A DNA stretch of 48,269 nucleotides from Mameliella sp. MMSF_3455 (GCF_030733205.1 NZ_JASHJL010000038.1:1-48269), one strand, 5' to 3'. Shown: positions 17,151 to 26,612, counted from the first letter of the stretch. Notes: a model not told the origin generated them from the letters alone. Numbers and translations are program-made.

Positions 17151-20100
17151 TCAACCCTCCTGTCCGGCCAGCAGGGCGGCGTTGCCGCCCGCTGCGGTTG
17201 TGTCGATGCAGACATGCCGTTCGGCGCGGGCATGGCCTGCGTCGGGTGCGCCGGTGATCAGCGTGAGGATCGGGCCGGGACGTGCGGCCAGCGCCTGCCG
17301 GTATGCGCGGGCGCGGTCCGCATCCCCCCACCAGAGCGCCCCGGCGATCCCCTGCGTGTCTTTCAGGGTTTCCGGAGGCAGGCCCGGAGCCATCACCGCG
17401 CGTCCGCCAAGGGCGCGGATGCCCTGCGCCTGCGCCTCTGCCGCGGCCCGCCCCGGTCCGAGGCAGAGCAGCGGCGGGCGGGCCTGCTGGTGCAGCACGT
17501 TGGCTTCGCCCGTCGGGCCGGGCAGCTCCACGCGGCTGGGGGTCGGATCGATGGCCGCGGCCTCTGCCAGCCGGTTGGCAAGGTCCGTGACAGCTGTGCC
17601 CGTGTCGTCGCCGGGGGTGTCCGGCGCGGGATGCGCGCGGAACCGGTCCAGGTAGAGCGGACCGCCCGCCTTGGGGCCGGTCCCCGACAGGCCCTCGCCG
17701 CCGAAGGGCTGGCTGCCCACGATGGCGCCGATCTGGTTGCGGTTGACGTAGATGTTGCCCGCCTCGATGCTCTCGGTGATCTGCTGCACGCGCTCGTCGA
17801 TGCGGGTCATCAACCCGAAGGTCAGCCCGTAGCCGGTGCCGTTGATCGCGTCGATGACCCGGTTCAGGTTGCGCGCCTTGAAGGTGGCGACATGCAGCAC
17901 GGGGCCGAAGATCTCACGCTCCAGATCCTCGATCCCGCCGACGCGGATCAGGGTCGGTGGCACGAAATGCCCCGTTGCGGGCACGCTGACCTGTTGCAGC
18001 ACCCGTCCCTCGCGCGAGGCTTGCGCGACGTGGTCCAGAATGCTGTCCTGTGCCTCGGCGTCGATGACCGGGCCGACATCGGTGGCCGCCTCCCAGGGAT
18101 CGCCGACGACAAGGCTTTGCATGGCGCCCTTGAGCATTTCCAGGAAACCCTCGGCCACGTCCTCTTGCACATAGAGGCAGCGCAGGGCGGAACAGCGTTG
18201 ACCGGCAGACTGGAAAGCGGATTCGATGATCGCCTGCACGGCCTGTTCGGGCAGGGCGGTGCTGTCGACGATCATCGCGTTCAGCCCGCCGGTTTCCGCG
18301 ATGAAGGGTGCACCGGGGGCAAGGTGCCGGGCCATGCTGCGGTGAATGGTCTGGGCGGTTTCGGTGCCGCCGGTAAAGGCAACGCCGTCCACGTCCGGGC
18401 AGGAGGTCAGCACCGCGCCCACGTCCCCCGCACCGGGCAGCAATTGCAGGGCGGACCGTGGCACCCCGGCCTCGTGCAGAAGGCGGGTGGCGAAATGGGC
18501 GATCAGCGGCGTCTGTTCCGCCGGTTTTGCCAGAACCGCGTTGCCCGCGGCGAGCGCGGCGGAAAGTTGGCCGGTGAAGATCGCCAGCGGGAAGTTCCAG
18601 GGAGAAATGCAGGCGAAGGTGCCCAGCGGATTGTCGGCGCCCTCTTGGCAGCGGGCGGCGTAGTAGCGCAGGAAATCCACCGCCTCGCGCAGTTCGGCCA
18701 GCGCATCCATCAGCGATTTGCCCGCCTCGCGGTGGAGAATGGCAAAGATCTCGGCCTGGTTGGCCTCGTAGAGGTCGGCGGCGGCATTCAGGATGCGCGC
18801 CCGTTCGACAGGTGTGGCCTGCCAGGGCCGGGCGGCAGCGGCGGCGGCGCGGGTCTGTTCCGGGCTGGCCCAGGTGACCTGGCCCAGGACGTCCTCGGGG
18901 TTGCCGGGGTTCACGACTTCCTCGGTGTCGCCGGGAGCGGTATCGGTCACGGTCAGCGGTGTGGCCTGCCATTTCGCGGTGCGGAAGGCCCCGCGCGCAT
19001 TGTCAAGCGCGGCAAAGCTGGGCCGGTCGCGCAGGTCCATCCCCTGAGAGTTGCGGCGTTCCGGTTGAAAGAGGTCGGGGCCGGTGGTCAGGGCGCGGCC
19101 CGCGGGGGCCTCGAACGGGTCGGCGGCAACGGTTTCGGGGGCCACGTCTTCGTCGACGATCTGGTTGACGAAGCTGGAGTTGGCGCCGTTTTCCAGCAGG
19201 CGGCGGACCAGGTAGGCCAGAAGGTCTCGGTGGGCGCCGACCGGCGCGTAGATCCGGCAGCGGGTCTTGTTTTGCTCCATGACCAGCCGGTGCAGGGTTT
19301 CGCCCATGCCGTGCAGGCGCTGAAATTCAAAGGCGCTCTTGTCCTGCGCCATGTGCAGGATCGCCGACACGGTATGCGCGTTGTGGGTGGCGAACTGCGG
19401 GTAGATGCGGTCGGTCATCGACAGCAGCTTGCGCGCGTTGGCGATGTAGGACACATCGGTGGCGGATTTCGAGGTGAAGACCGGGAATCCGGGCAGGCCG
19501 GCGACCTGGGCGCGCTTGATCTCGGTGTCCCAGTAGGCGCCTTTCACGAGGCGAACCATGATCCGGCGGTCGAGCTTTTCCGACAGCGCATAGAGCCAGT
19601 CGATGACCGCGCCCGCGCGCTGGCCATAGGCCTGTACGACCACGCCGAACCCTTCCCAGCCGGCAAGGCCCGGGTCGGACAGGACCTCCTCGATCACGTC
19701 CAGCGAGAGCGAGAGGCGGTCGGCCTCTTCGGCGTCGATGTTCAGCCCGATTTTGGCGTCACGCGCCTGCAGGGCAAGGGCGCGCAGCCGGGGGATCAGC
19801 GCGGCGCGGGCGGTTTCGGCCTGCAATTCGTCATAGCGCGGATGCAGCGCCGAGAGCTTGACCGAGATGCCGGGATTGTCGCGGGTGGCCTCGTGCGGGG
19901 CGTTGGTGGCAATGGCGCGGATCGCCTGGGCATAGGCGTCGAAATAGCGTTGGGCGTCGGCCTCTGTCCGAGCGGCCTCGCCCAGCATGTCGTAGGAATA
20001 GGTATAGCCCTTGGCCTCTTGCGCCTTTCCGCGTTTCATCGCGGCTTCGATGCTTTCGCCCAGGACGAATTGTGCCCCCATCTCGCGCATCGCACGGCCG

Positions 20101-20582
20101 ACGGCAGTGCGGATCACGGGCTCTCCGAGCCGCTTGATGGCGCCACGCAGATGGCCGACGGGACCGGGCTGGTGGTCTTCCAGCACCTTGCCTGTCAGCA
20201 TCAGCGCCCAGGTTGAGGCATTGACCAGCGGCGAGGTGGAATGGCCCAGGTGGCGCGACCAGTCCGACGGCGCGATCTTGTCCTCGATCAGCGCGTCGAT
20301 GGTGGCACTGTCAGGCACCCGCAAAAGCGCCTCTGCAAGGCACATCAGCGCGACGCCCTCTTCGGTCGACAAGCCGTATTCGGCCAGAAAGACCTCCATA
20401 AGGCCGGGGCGTGTGGCGCCGCGGATGTCCCGCACAAGCTGCGCCGCGCTGCCCGAGATCGCGGCGCGGGCAGAGCTGTCCAGCGCGGCCTCGTCTTTCA
20501 GCCGGACCAGGGTTTCGGCCTCGGCGGCATAGGTCAGCGCGTCGATGCGCGCGCGCAGGTCTGTCGTCTGGTCCTTTGGCAT
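17151..20582 (-). CDS. putA: Bifunctional proline dehydrogenase / 1-pyrroline-5-carboxylate dehydrogenase
   Basis: 1143 residues. The proline dehydrogenase half (about 100-470, FAD-dependent) carries MVRLVKGAYWDTEIKR; the P5C dehydrogenase half (about 530-980, NAD-dependent) has the catalytic cysteine C797 in AGQRCSALR. A further 140 or so residues at the C-terminus resemble the extra domain of longer PutAs. It lacks the N-terminal ribbon-helix-helix DNA-binding domain of the 1320-residue enteric PutA, so it cannot repress its own operon; the divergent Lrp-type regulator would do that. The start at 20582 has an AAAGG ribosome site. It oxidises proline to glutamate at the membrane, feeding electrons to quinone. 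Confidence 0.95.
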   Translation of the reverse strand: MPKDQTTDLRARIDALTYAAEAETLVRLKDEAALDSSARAAISGSAAQLVRDIRGATRPGLMEVFLAEYGLSTEEGVALMCLAEALLRVPDSATIDALIEDKIAPSDWSRHLGHSTSPLVNASTWALMLTGKVLEDHQPGPVGHLRGAIKRLGEPVIRTAVGRAMREMGAQFVLGESIEAAMKRGKAQEAKGYTYSYDMLGEAARTEADAQRYFDAYAQAIRAIATNAPHEATRDNPGISVKLSALHPRYDELQAETARAALIPRLRALALQARDAKIGLNIDAEEADRLSLSLDVIEEVLSDPGLAGWEGFGVVVQAYGQRAGAVIDWLYALSEKLDRRIMVRLVKGAYWDTEIKRAQVAGLPGFPVFTSKSATDVSYIANARKLLSMTDRIYPQFATHNAHTVSAILHMAQDKSAFEFQRLHGMGETLHRLVMEQNKTRCRIYAPVGAHRDLLAYLVRRLLENGANSSFVNQIVDEDVAPETVAADPFEAPAGRALTTGPDLFQPERRNSQGMDLRDRPSFAALDNARGAFRTAKWQATPLTVTDTAPGDTEEVVNPGNPEDVLGQVTWASPEQTRAAAAAARPWQATPVERARILNAAADLYEANQAEIFAILHREAGKSLMDALAELREAVDFLRYYAARCQEGADNPLGTFACISPWNFPLAIFTGQLSAALAAGNAVLAKPAEQTPLIAHFATRLLHEAGVPRSALQLLPGAGDVGAVLTSCPDVDGVAFTGGTETAQTIHRSMARHLAPGAPFIAETGGLNAMIVDSTALPEQAVQAIIESAFQSAGQRCSALRCLYVQEDVAEGFLEMLKGAMQSLVVGDPWEAATDVGPVIDAEAQDSILDHVAQASREGRVLQQVSVPATGHFVPPTLIRVGGIEDLEREIFGPVLHVATFKARNLNRVIDAINGTGYGLTFGLMTRIDERVQQITESIEAGNIYVNRNQIGAIVGSQPFGGEGLSGTGPKAGGPLYLDRFRAHPAPDTPGDDTGTAVTDLANRLAEAAAIDPTPSRVELPGPTGEANVLHQQARPPLLCLGPGRAAAEAQAQGIRALGGRAVMAPGLPPETLKDTQGIAGALWWGDADRARAYRQALAARPGPILTLITGAPDAGHARAERHVCIDTTAAGGNAALLAGQEG

Positions 20583-20646
20583 GCTCGTGCCTTTCTGGAT
20601 TTCGGGTAAGATAAGGGGGACGGCGTGCGGAATGAATACCGCTACA

Positions 20647-20671
20647 CCGGAATTTGGTATACGATACCCGG
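20647..20671. promoter_or_regulatory. Candidate PutR operator in the putA-putR divergent region
   Basis: GGTAT and ATACC flank a 3-base centre (20656-20668), with CCGG on both outer sides. It lies between the two divergent starts, where an Lrp-type activator or repressor would act. Binding is inferred. Confidence 0.4.
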
Positions 20672-20742
20672 AGAGTTGCGGGACGTTTGACTGTTTTTGC
20701 CGGCCAGACTTGTCGTTTGGCCCAAGTTTTCGGGGAAATGCG

Positions 20743-21219
20743 ATGGAAACGGGAATCTCGGACCTTGACCGCTTTGATCGGGCGATCCTGGCGGAACTGG
20801 CGGGCGAGGCGCGCATTTCGGTGACGGAACTGGCGCGCCGCATCGGCCTGTCGAAATCGCCGACGCAGACGCGCCTGAAGCGGCTGGAAGAGGCCGGGTA
20901 CATCCGCGGCTATCGCGCGGTGCTGGATCCGATCCGCCTGGGTCTTGACCATGTCGCCTTTGTCGAGGTGCGCATGGTCGACACGCGCGAGGGCACGCTG
21001 GCCCGGTTCAACGCGGCGATCACCACGATCCCCGAGATCGAACAGGCGCACCTGATCGCGGGCAACTTCGACTACCTGCTTAAGGTTCGGACCCAGGACA
21101 TGCCCAGTTATCGGCGGGTGTTGGCGGAAAAGGTCTCGACCCTGCCGGGGGTGGCCTCGACCTCGACCTTCGTGGCGATGGAGGCGGTCAAGGAAGAGGG
21201 TGTCGCGGATGTGACTTGA
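20743..21219 (+). CDS. putR: Lrp/AsnC-family regulator, probable PutR
   Basis: 158 residues, the usual length. An N-terminal HTH (DRAILAELAGEARISVTELA, then GLSKSPTQTRLKRLEE) is followed by the RAM/AsnC ligand-binding domain ending in a beta strand. Divergent position next to putA is the classical arrangement for PutR, a proline-responsive activator of putA in alphaproteobacteria. A GGGGA ribosome site precedes the ATG. Confidence 0.88.
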   Translation: METGISDLDRFDRAILAELAGEARISVTELARRIGLSKSPTQTRLKRLEEAGYIRGYRAVLDPIRLGLDHVAFVEVRMVDTREGTLARFNAAITTIPEIEQAHLIAGNFDYLLKVRTQDMPSYRRVLAEKVSTLPGVASTSTFVAMEAVKEEGVADVT

Positions 21220-21250
21220 CCCCTGGGCAACCCGTGCCACCCTTCGTGAA

Positions 21251-21790
21251 ATGAGATTTGCCCTTGCCCTGACTTGCCTGGCGACGTCTGCGTTGGCGGA
21301 TGGCTGCCCGACCGCGCCGGATTACAGCGAAGAGATGGATCCGCTGTACGAGGCATTGCTGGTGGCACCCGACGAAACCACCGCGCGGATGATCACCAAC
21401 CGGATGTGGGGGTATTGGGACAACGCCCCCGACGAGGCCAGCCAGGCGATGCTGGACGAGGCGATGCGCGCCCGCGCGCGGTTCGATTTCCTGCGGGCTC
21501 TTGATCGGCTGGACACGCTGGTTGGCTACTGCCCCTTCTACGCCGAGGGGTATAACCAGCGCGCCTTTGTCAATTTCCTGCGCGAGGATTTCGAAGCGGC
21601 CTTACCTGATCTGGAACGTGCGCTGGACCTGAACCCGCGCCACATCGGCGCCCTGTCGGGCAAGGCTGTCACGCTGTTTGCCCTGGGCCGCGAGGAAGAT
21701 GCGCAGGTCGCCCTGCGTGCGGCGCTGGCGATCAACCCCTGGCTGGCGGAACGTGCCCTGCTCAAACCGTTGCCGGGAGAGGAGTTGTAA
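21251..21790 (+). CDS. Exported TPR protein
   Basis: 179 residues with a signal peptide (about 1-16, ending SALA). The mature part is helical with TPR-like repeats (YNQRAFVNFLREDFEAALPD, then a second pair with LNPRHIGALSGKAVTLF). Two cysteines (C19 and YCPF) may pair. TPRs suggest protein binding in the periplasm. No partner is evident; it precedes the tRNA gene. Confidence 0.8.
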   Translation: MRFALALTCLATSALADGCPTAPDYSEEMDPLYEALLVAPDETTARMITNRMWGYWDNAPDEASQAMLDEAMRARARFDFLRALDRLDTLVGYCPFYAEGYNQRAFVNFLREDFEAALPDLERALDLNPRHIGALSGKAVTLFALGREEDAQVALRAALAINPWLAERALLKPLPGEEL

Positions 21791-21911
21791 GCCCGGGGTT
21801 CATTGCAGGAACGGACGGCTGACAAAGCCGCTCACACCGAGGCCGTTGATGGCTTTTGCGGGAACGGTTCCGGTTTACACCGCGCGCTGGCTGGCTATGG
21901 TCGCGCCACTG

Positions 21912-21996
21912 GCCCGCGTGGTGGAATGGTAGACACAGGGGACTTAAAATCCCCAGGCTTTATGCCGTGCCGGTTCGAGTCCGGCCGCGGGTACCA
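21912..21996 (+). tRNA. tRNA-Leu (anticodon UAA)
   Basis: 85 bases including an encoded CCA. Acceptor GCCCGCG pairs with CGCGGGT (last pair G-U). The anticodon stem is GGGGA/TCCCC with loop CTTAAAA, giving UAA (reads UUA/UUG). A long variable arm (typical of Leu) and GGTTCGAGTCC T arm are present. Confidence 0.96.
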
Positions 21997-22094
21997 GTCG
22001 GATCTTTCGGCGGTGGCGAGGATGTGTGCGCCGCTTGGAGCGGGGAACCTGCCGTGCAAGGAATATGCCGCGAGCAGACAGGAAAGGACCTGCC

Positions 22095-22943
22095 ATGACC
22101 GATGGCGAGACACTGCTTCTGGGGCTGATCGGTGACAATATCGCTCGGTCGCGGGCTCCGGTGCTGCACCGGCTGGCAGGGGCCCAGAACGGGATTGCGG
22201 TGCAATACGACAGGCTGGTGCCGAGGGACCTGGGCGAGGATTTCGAGCAGGTCTTCGACCGATGTGTCGCGGGTGGATACCGCGGCATCAACGTGACCTA
22301 CCCCTACAAGGAGCGCGTCACGGCGCGGCTGCGGGTGGATGACCCGCTGGTGCGGGCGATGGGCGCCTGCAACACGGTGATCTTCGAGCCGGAGGGGCCA
22401 CGCGGATTCAATACAGATTTCTCGGGCTTCATCGCAGCCTATGAACGGGTGCGGGGCAAGGCACCCACAGGGGCGGTGCTGATGATCGGCACCGGAGGTG
22501 TTGGCCGGGCCGTGGCCTTCGGGCTGGCGCGGCTTGGCGCGCCCGAATTGCGACTGGTGGACCGTGACCAGGCCAAGGCCGAGGCGCTGGCAGAGGCCCT
22601 GCGCGAGGCCGCCCCCGAGATGAAGGTGGTGACGGGCACGGACGCCGCGGCCCTGGCTGCAGGCGCGGGCGGGATGGTCAACTGCACCCCGGTCGGCATG
22701 GTGGGGTACGAGGGCACGCCGCTGCCACGCGCCGCGATGGCGGGGGCGGTCTGGGCCTTCGACGCGGTCTATACGCCCGTTGAAACCCAGTTCCTGACCG
22801 ATGCTGGCGCCGAGGGGCTGGACATCATTTCGGGCTGGGAGCTGTTCTTTTACCAGGGCGTGCATGCCTGGGCGCATTTCGCCGGTCTGCCGCTGGACGA
22901 ACCTGCGCTGCGCGCGGCGCTGATGGCCGAGGATGCGGCATGA
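22095..22943 (+). CDS. AroE-like shikimate/quinate dehydrogenase, probably catabolic
   Basis: 282 residues. The fold of shikimate dehydrogenase is clear: INVTYPYKE with catalytic K72, NTDFSGF with D108, nucleotide-binding GTGGVGRAVAFGLA, and NCTPVGM. The substrate motif is S-R-A-P rather than S-x-S-P, a deviation seen in quinate/shikimate dehydrogenase and other AroE-like subfamilies. Its stop overlaps the start of a dehydroshikimate dehydratase, which points to a catabolic role: oxidation of quinate or shikimate. A biosynthetic AroE would be expected elsewhere in the genome. A ribosome site AGGAAAGGA is present. Confidence 0.85.
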   Translation: MTDGETLLLGLIGDNIARSRAPVLHRLAGAQNGIAVQYDRLVPRDLGEDFEQVFDRCVAGGYRGINVTYPYKERVTARLRVDDPLVRAMGACNTVIFEPEGPRGFNTDFSGFIAAYERVRGKAPTGAVLMIGTGGVGRAVAFGLARLGAPELRLVDRDQAKAEALAEALREAAPEMKVVTGTDAAALAAGAGGMVNCTPVGMVGYEGTPLPRAAMAGAVWAFDAVYTPVETQFLTDAGAEGLDIISGWELFFYQGVHAWAHFAGLPLDEPALRAALMAEDAA

Positions 22944-24817
22944 AGACCTCGATTGCAACCGTCTCTGTCTCTGGCAACCTGCGCGAAAAGCTGGAGGCCA
23001 TCGCCGCCGCCGGTTTCGACGGGGTCGAGATCTTCGAACAGGATTTCATCGCAGATGCGGGCAGCCCGCGCGAGGTGGGCGCCCTGATCCGCGATCACGG
23101 GCTGGAGATCACCCTGTTCCAGCCGTTCCGCGATTTCGAGGGCTTGCCGCAGGGCCCGCTGCGGGACAAGGCCTTTGACCGCGCGCGGCGCAAGTTCGAC
23201 CTGATGCAAGAGCTGGGCGCGGACCTCGTGCTGTTCTGTTCCTCGGTCCACCCCGAGGCCCGGGGCGGCATCGACCGCGCGGCAGGGGACTTTGCCGAGC
23301 TGGGAGAGATCGCGGCCGATCGTGGCCTTCGCGTCGGCTACGAGGCCTTGGCCTGGGGGCGGCACGTCAACGACCACCGCGATGCCTGGGAGATCGTGCG
23401 CCGTGCCGATCATCCCAACATCGGCCTGATCCTGGACAGTTTTCACACGTTGGCGAGGGGCATCGACCCGGAGACGATCCGGCGGATTCCCGGTGACCGG
23501 ATTTTCTTTGTCCAACTGGCGGATGCGCCGCGGATCGACATGGACCTGCTGTACTGGTCACGCCATTTCCGCAACATGCCGGGCGAGGGCGACCTGGACG
23601 TGACAGGCTTCACGCGGGCGGTCATGGCGGCGGGCTACACGGGGCCGGTCAGCCTGGAAATCTTCAACGACCAGTTCCGGGGCGGCTTGCCGGGCAGCGT
23701 GGCGCGGGACGGCTATCGTTCGCTGGTGGCGCTGATGGATGACGTGCGCCGGGCGGAACCCTCGACCGGCGTGGACCTGCCGGAGTTTCCGGCGCGTGTG
23801 ACGGTCGACGGGGTCAGCTTTGTCGAGTTCGCCTCGCGCGGGAAAGAGGCCGAGTACCTCGGCGCACTGTTGGCGGCGCTGGGGTTCACGCGCGTCGGGC
23901 AGCACCTGTCCAAGGCGCTGACGCTCTGGCAGCAAGGCGAAATCCGCGTGCTGATCAACGAGGAGCCGGGCGATTTTGCCGGGTCGGTCTACAATGCGCG
24001 CGGCACCAGCGTCTGCGATCTCGGGCTGCGCGTGGGGTCAGGCAGGGATACGGTTGCGCGGGCAAGTGCGCTGGGGGGCGAGCCTTTCGCGCAGCCAGCC
24101 AGCCCCGGGCAGCTGGACATTCCCGCGATCCGCGGTCTGGGCGGCAGCCTGCTGCATTTCCTCGACAGCGGCCAGGCCAATGTCTGGTCGGCGGAGTTCG
24201 AAACCCTGGCCGAGGTGGGCGAAGGTGCGGGCTTGCGGCGTGTCGACCACATTGCCCAGACCATGACCTATGACGAGATGCTCAGCTGGTCGCTCTTCTA
24301 TACATCGCTCTTCGAGATGGCCAAGGCGCCGATGGTTGACGTGACCGACCCGGACGGGTTGGTACGCAGCCAGGCGTTGCAGGCGGGCGGGCTGCGCATC
24401 ACGTTGAACGGGGCGGAAACGCACCGCACCTTTGCCGGGGCTTTCCTGGCAGAGAGTTTCGGCGCCCCGGTGCAGCACCTGGCGCTGGAAAGCACGGATA
24501 TCTTCGCCACGGCCGAGGCGCTGGCCGCGCGCGGCTTCGACCCCTTGCCGATGACAGAGAATTACTACGCCGACCTCATGTCTCGTTTCGACATCGACGA
24601 GGGGATGCTGGAGGCGCTGCGCCGGTTCAATATCCTCTACGACCGCGACGAGAATGGCGCCTTCTTCCAGCTGTACTCGCGCCCCTTCGCGGGGGGCATG
24701 TTCATCGAGATCCTGGAACGGCGCGATGGTTACGCTGGCTATGGCGCGCCCAATGCCCCCTTCCGGATCGCGGCTCAGAAACGCCTGATGCGGGGCAAGG
24801 GAATGCCGACCGTCTAG
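22940..24817 (+). CDS. quiC: Two-domain 3-dehydroshikimate dehydratase with HPPD-like C-terminal domain (QuiC1 type)
   Basis: 625 residues. Residues 1-270 form a sugar-phosphate-isomerase-like TIM barrel with metal ligands apparently at E135, D166, Q192 and E240. Residues about 285-615 resemble 4-hydroxyphenylpyruvate dioxygenase, with the iron triad apparently kept at H437, H513 and E590. QuiC1 enzymes convert 3-dehydroshikimate to protocatechuate. The second domain is needed for stability or has another role in the known members. ATGA overlap with the aroE-like gene forms a two-gene quinate/shikimate-to-protocatechuate module. No transporter or regulator for it is visible here. Confidence 0.9.
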   Translation: MKTSIATVSVSGNLREKLEAIAAAGFDGVEIFEQDFIADAGSPREVGALIRDHGLEITLFQPFRDFEGLPQGPLRDKAFDRARRKFDLMQELGADLVLFCSSVHPEARGGIDRAAGDFAELGEIAADRGLRVGYEALAWGRHVNDHRDAWEIVRRADHPNIGLILDSFHTLARGIDPETIRRIPGDRIFFVQLADAPRIDMDLLYWSRHFRNMPGEGDLDVTGFTRAVMAAGYTGPVSLEIFNDQFRGGLPGSVARDGYRSLVALMDDVRRAEPSTGVDLPEFPARVTVDGVSFVEFASRGKEAEYLGALLAALGFTRVGQHLSKALTLWQQGEIRVLINEEPGDFAGSVYNARGTSVCDLGLRVGSGRDTVARASALGGEPFAQPASPGQLDIPAIRGLGGSLLHFLDSGQANVWSAEFETLAEVGEGAGLRRVDHIAQTMTYDEMLSWSLFYTSLFEMAKAPMVDVTDPDGLVRSQALQAGGLRITLNGAETHRTFAGAFLAESFGAPVQHLALESTDIFATAEALAARGFDPLPMTENYYADLMSRFDIDEGMLEALRRFNILYDRDENGAFFQLYSRPFAGGMFIEILERRDGYAGYGAPNAPFRIAAQKRLMRGKGMPTV

Positions 24818-24824
24818 GGGGAGG

Positions 24825-25271
24825 TCAGTCCGTGGTCTTGCGGCGCAGACGGATGACGACCTCGACAGAGGCGATTTCCGAGCCCTCGGGCGCCTCCGGC
24901 AGGCGGGTGATTTCCAGCTGGTCCGCCGGTGCGTCGGTCAGCGCGCCACGATCTTCCCAGAAGAAATGCGGGTGATCGTGGGTGTTGGTGTCGAAGTAGC
25001 TGCGCGAGCCATCCACCGTGACTTCCTGCATCAGCCCTGCCTCGCAGAAGGCCTTGAGCGTATTGTAGACGGTGGCCAGCGATACCTGCTCGCCGCTGTC
25101 CTTGGCGGCGGCAAAGAGGCTTTCGGCAGTGACGTGACGGTTGTTTCCGTCGCCGACAAGCAAAGCCGCCAGCGCGACACGCTGTCGTGTGGGGCGCAGG
25201 TCGCTGCGTCCCAGCCATGTCTTGCCGCGCTCGATTGCCTCGGACATCATCTCTCGCTGTGGGCGTTGCAT
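24825..25271 (-). CDS. irr: Fur-family iron response regulator Irr
   Basis: 148 residues. The N-terminal winged helix (LRPTRQRVALAALLVGDGNNRHVTAESLF) is followed by a dimerisation domain with HDHPHFFWE, a histidine cluster typical of Irr rather than Fur. Irr senses iron status through heme and controls iron uptake and heme genes in alphaproteobacteria. The start is uncertain: ATG at 25250 gives a shorter N-terminus with a GAGAG-like ribosome site. It is divergent from fabA, a neighbourhood common in rhizobia and Rhodobacterales. Confidence 0.88.
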   Translation of the reverse strand: MQRPQREMMSEAIERGKTWLGRSDLRPTRQRVALAALLVGDGNNRHVTAESLFAAAKDSGEQVSLATVYNTLKAFCEAGLMQEVTVDGSRSYFDTNTHDHPHFFWEDRGALTDAPADQLEITRLPEAPEGSEIASVEVVIRLRRKTTD

Positions 25272-25425
25272 TGCAGAGCATAATAAAGCCGCATGGCGGG
25301 CAAATTCAATGGGTTTCCTGCCGTTTGGGGCGGTGCCTGCGGCGGTGGCGCCCTTGCATGGCTTGCAGACGCGGTGCTAGACGGGACAAGGTTTGGACTA
25401 AGCAACAAAGAGAGGGCCCGCCTGC

Positions 25426-25935
25426 ATGGCCGACTATCCCACAAGCTTCGGCAAGGAAGACCTTCTGAAATGTGCCCGCGGCGAATTGTTCGGGCCGGGC
25501 AACGCCCAGCTGCCGGAACCGCCGATGCTGATGATGGACCGGATCACGGATATTTCCGGGGACGCGGGCCTGCACGGGAAAGGACATGTTGTGGCCGAGT
25601 TCGACATCGACCCCAACCTGTGGTTCTTCGAGTGCCATTTTCCGGGAAATCCGATCATGCCGGGGTGCCTGGGGCTGGACGGGCTGTGGCAGCTGACCGG
25701 TTTCAACCTGGGCTGGCGCGGCTGGCCGGGGCGGGGCTATGCGCTGGGCGTGGGTGAGGTCAAGCTGAAGGGCATGGTGCGCCCGGACCGCAAGATGTTG
25801 ACCTACAAGGTGGATTTCACCAAGGCGGTGCAGACGCGGCGGCTGACCATGGGGGTCGCCGACGGCATCGTGGAGGCCGATGGAGAGGTCATCTACGAGG
25901 TCAAGGACATGAAGGTGGCGCTGTCCGAGAGCTGA
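25426..25935 (+). CDS. fabA: 3-hydroxydecanoyl-ACP dehydratase/isomerase
   Basis: 169 residues. Active-site residues are H71 in [13 protein letters not shown] and D85 in GLDGLWQ, with the family's C-terminal pattern. It dehydrates 3-hydroxydecanoyl-ACP and isomerises the product to start unsaturated fatty acid synthesis. It normally sits directly before fabB-fabI, but here those genes are 14.5 kb away. The gene is intact and followed by a GC hairpin. Confidence 0.95.
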   Translation: MADYPTSFGKEDLLKCARGELFGPGNAQLPEPPMLMMDRITDISGDAGLHGKGHVVAEFDIDPNLWFFECHFPGNPIMPGCLGLDGLWQLTGFNLGWRGWPGRGYALGVGEVKLKGMVRPDRKMLTYKVDFTKAVQTRRLTMGVADGIVEADGEVIYEVKDMKVALSES

Positions 25936-26015
25936 TTTCGGGGACTCTGCGTACTCCCGCCGGGTGGGGTGAAAATCCCCCTCCCGAGGAGTAAAAGTGA
26001 ACCGATCAGTCTGTA

Positions 26016-26031
26016 CGTTTTGTACAAAACG
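26016..26031. promoter_or_regulatory. Perfect palindrome, candidate operator 1
   Basis: CGTTTTGTACAAAACG is fully self-complementary. A second copy of its core lies 30 bases downstream, so both would face the same side of the helix. The cognate regulator and target promoter are unknown. Confidence 0.5.
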
Positions 26032-26048
26032 AACGTCGATTCCAGCAT

Positions 26049-26058
26049 TTTGTACAAA
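26049..26058. promoter_or_regulatory. TTTGTACAAA dyad, candidate operator 2
   Basis: A 10-base perfect palindrome sharing the core of the 26016 dyad, with centre-to-centre spacing of exactly 30 bases (about three helical turns). It is followed by a hairpin (AGGGGT/ACCCCT, 26064-26083). Confidence 0.45.
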
Positions 26059-26612
26059 GGGGTAGGGGTTCGTTAAGACCCCTGTTCCAGCGTGTCTTGC
26101 GGAGGGGTTTGAAGGGCCGTCGTGGGGCGGGTGACGAGGCACGTCGGTGGGGTGAACCGCGGCCTACAGGCGCGCTGCAGTGACGCTTGCCCCAGAGCCG
26201 CACCATGACGGCGCGGCGCACGGCGGGCCTCCGCTACAGGGTGCGGTAGCAGTATCGCATTGGCCTGATTTGGGCCAGCTGGGGCGCTCCCAATCCAACT
26301 CAGCCCTCCTTTTTCCTGCACGTTGGGCGGAATGCGGTCGTTCGCTCCAAATGCGTTGCCACCAACTCGGCCCTACCAGAGCCGACTTTGAAGAGCGGCC
26401 AGTTTCTTTCCGAGCTAAGTTCCATGGTTTGGACGACCTGGGTCTTCAGCGACGACGCTCACGCTCTTGAGTTTATTAAGGTGTGGTATACAAGACCCCT
26501 TTTAAGCGAACTTGCTTGCTGGCCAAGGCTTGGCGTTTCCCTGGTTGTCTGACACCGCGCTTCTGGAACGTATGCAGACGAAAAAATCTACTCGAGCCGA
26601 CTTAGCGCTGTT

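Larger units (their letters stand above)
25936..26612. other. 677-base non-coding stretch after fabA
   Basis: No supported gene. It holds a GC hairpin (25961-25986: CGGG-GGGG/CCCC-CCCG with offset bulges), two TTTGTACAAA dyads 30 bases apart, and a small hairpin (26064-26083). From about 26400 the composition becomes more AT-rich and the arsenic/phosphate island begins. No transposase, integrase or direct repeat was found. Confidence 0.6.

Noticed and set aside
17031-20216. 1061-residue open frame on the plus strand
   Set aside because: It is antisense to putA, whose protein is unmistakable; the frame is a GC-rich shadow.
21912-21996. tRNA-Leu as an integration site for the island
   Set aside because: The island starts more than 4 kb away, no integrase is present and no tRNA 3'-end duplicate was found at its borders.
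26180-26470. 96-residue open frame in the fabA-downstream region
   Set aside because: No ribosome site, no protein-like pattern.
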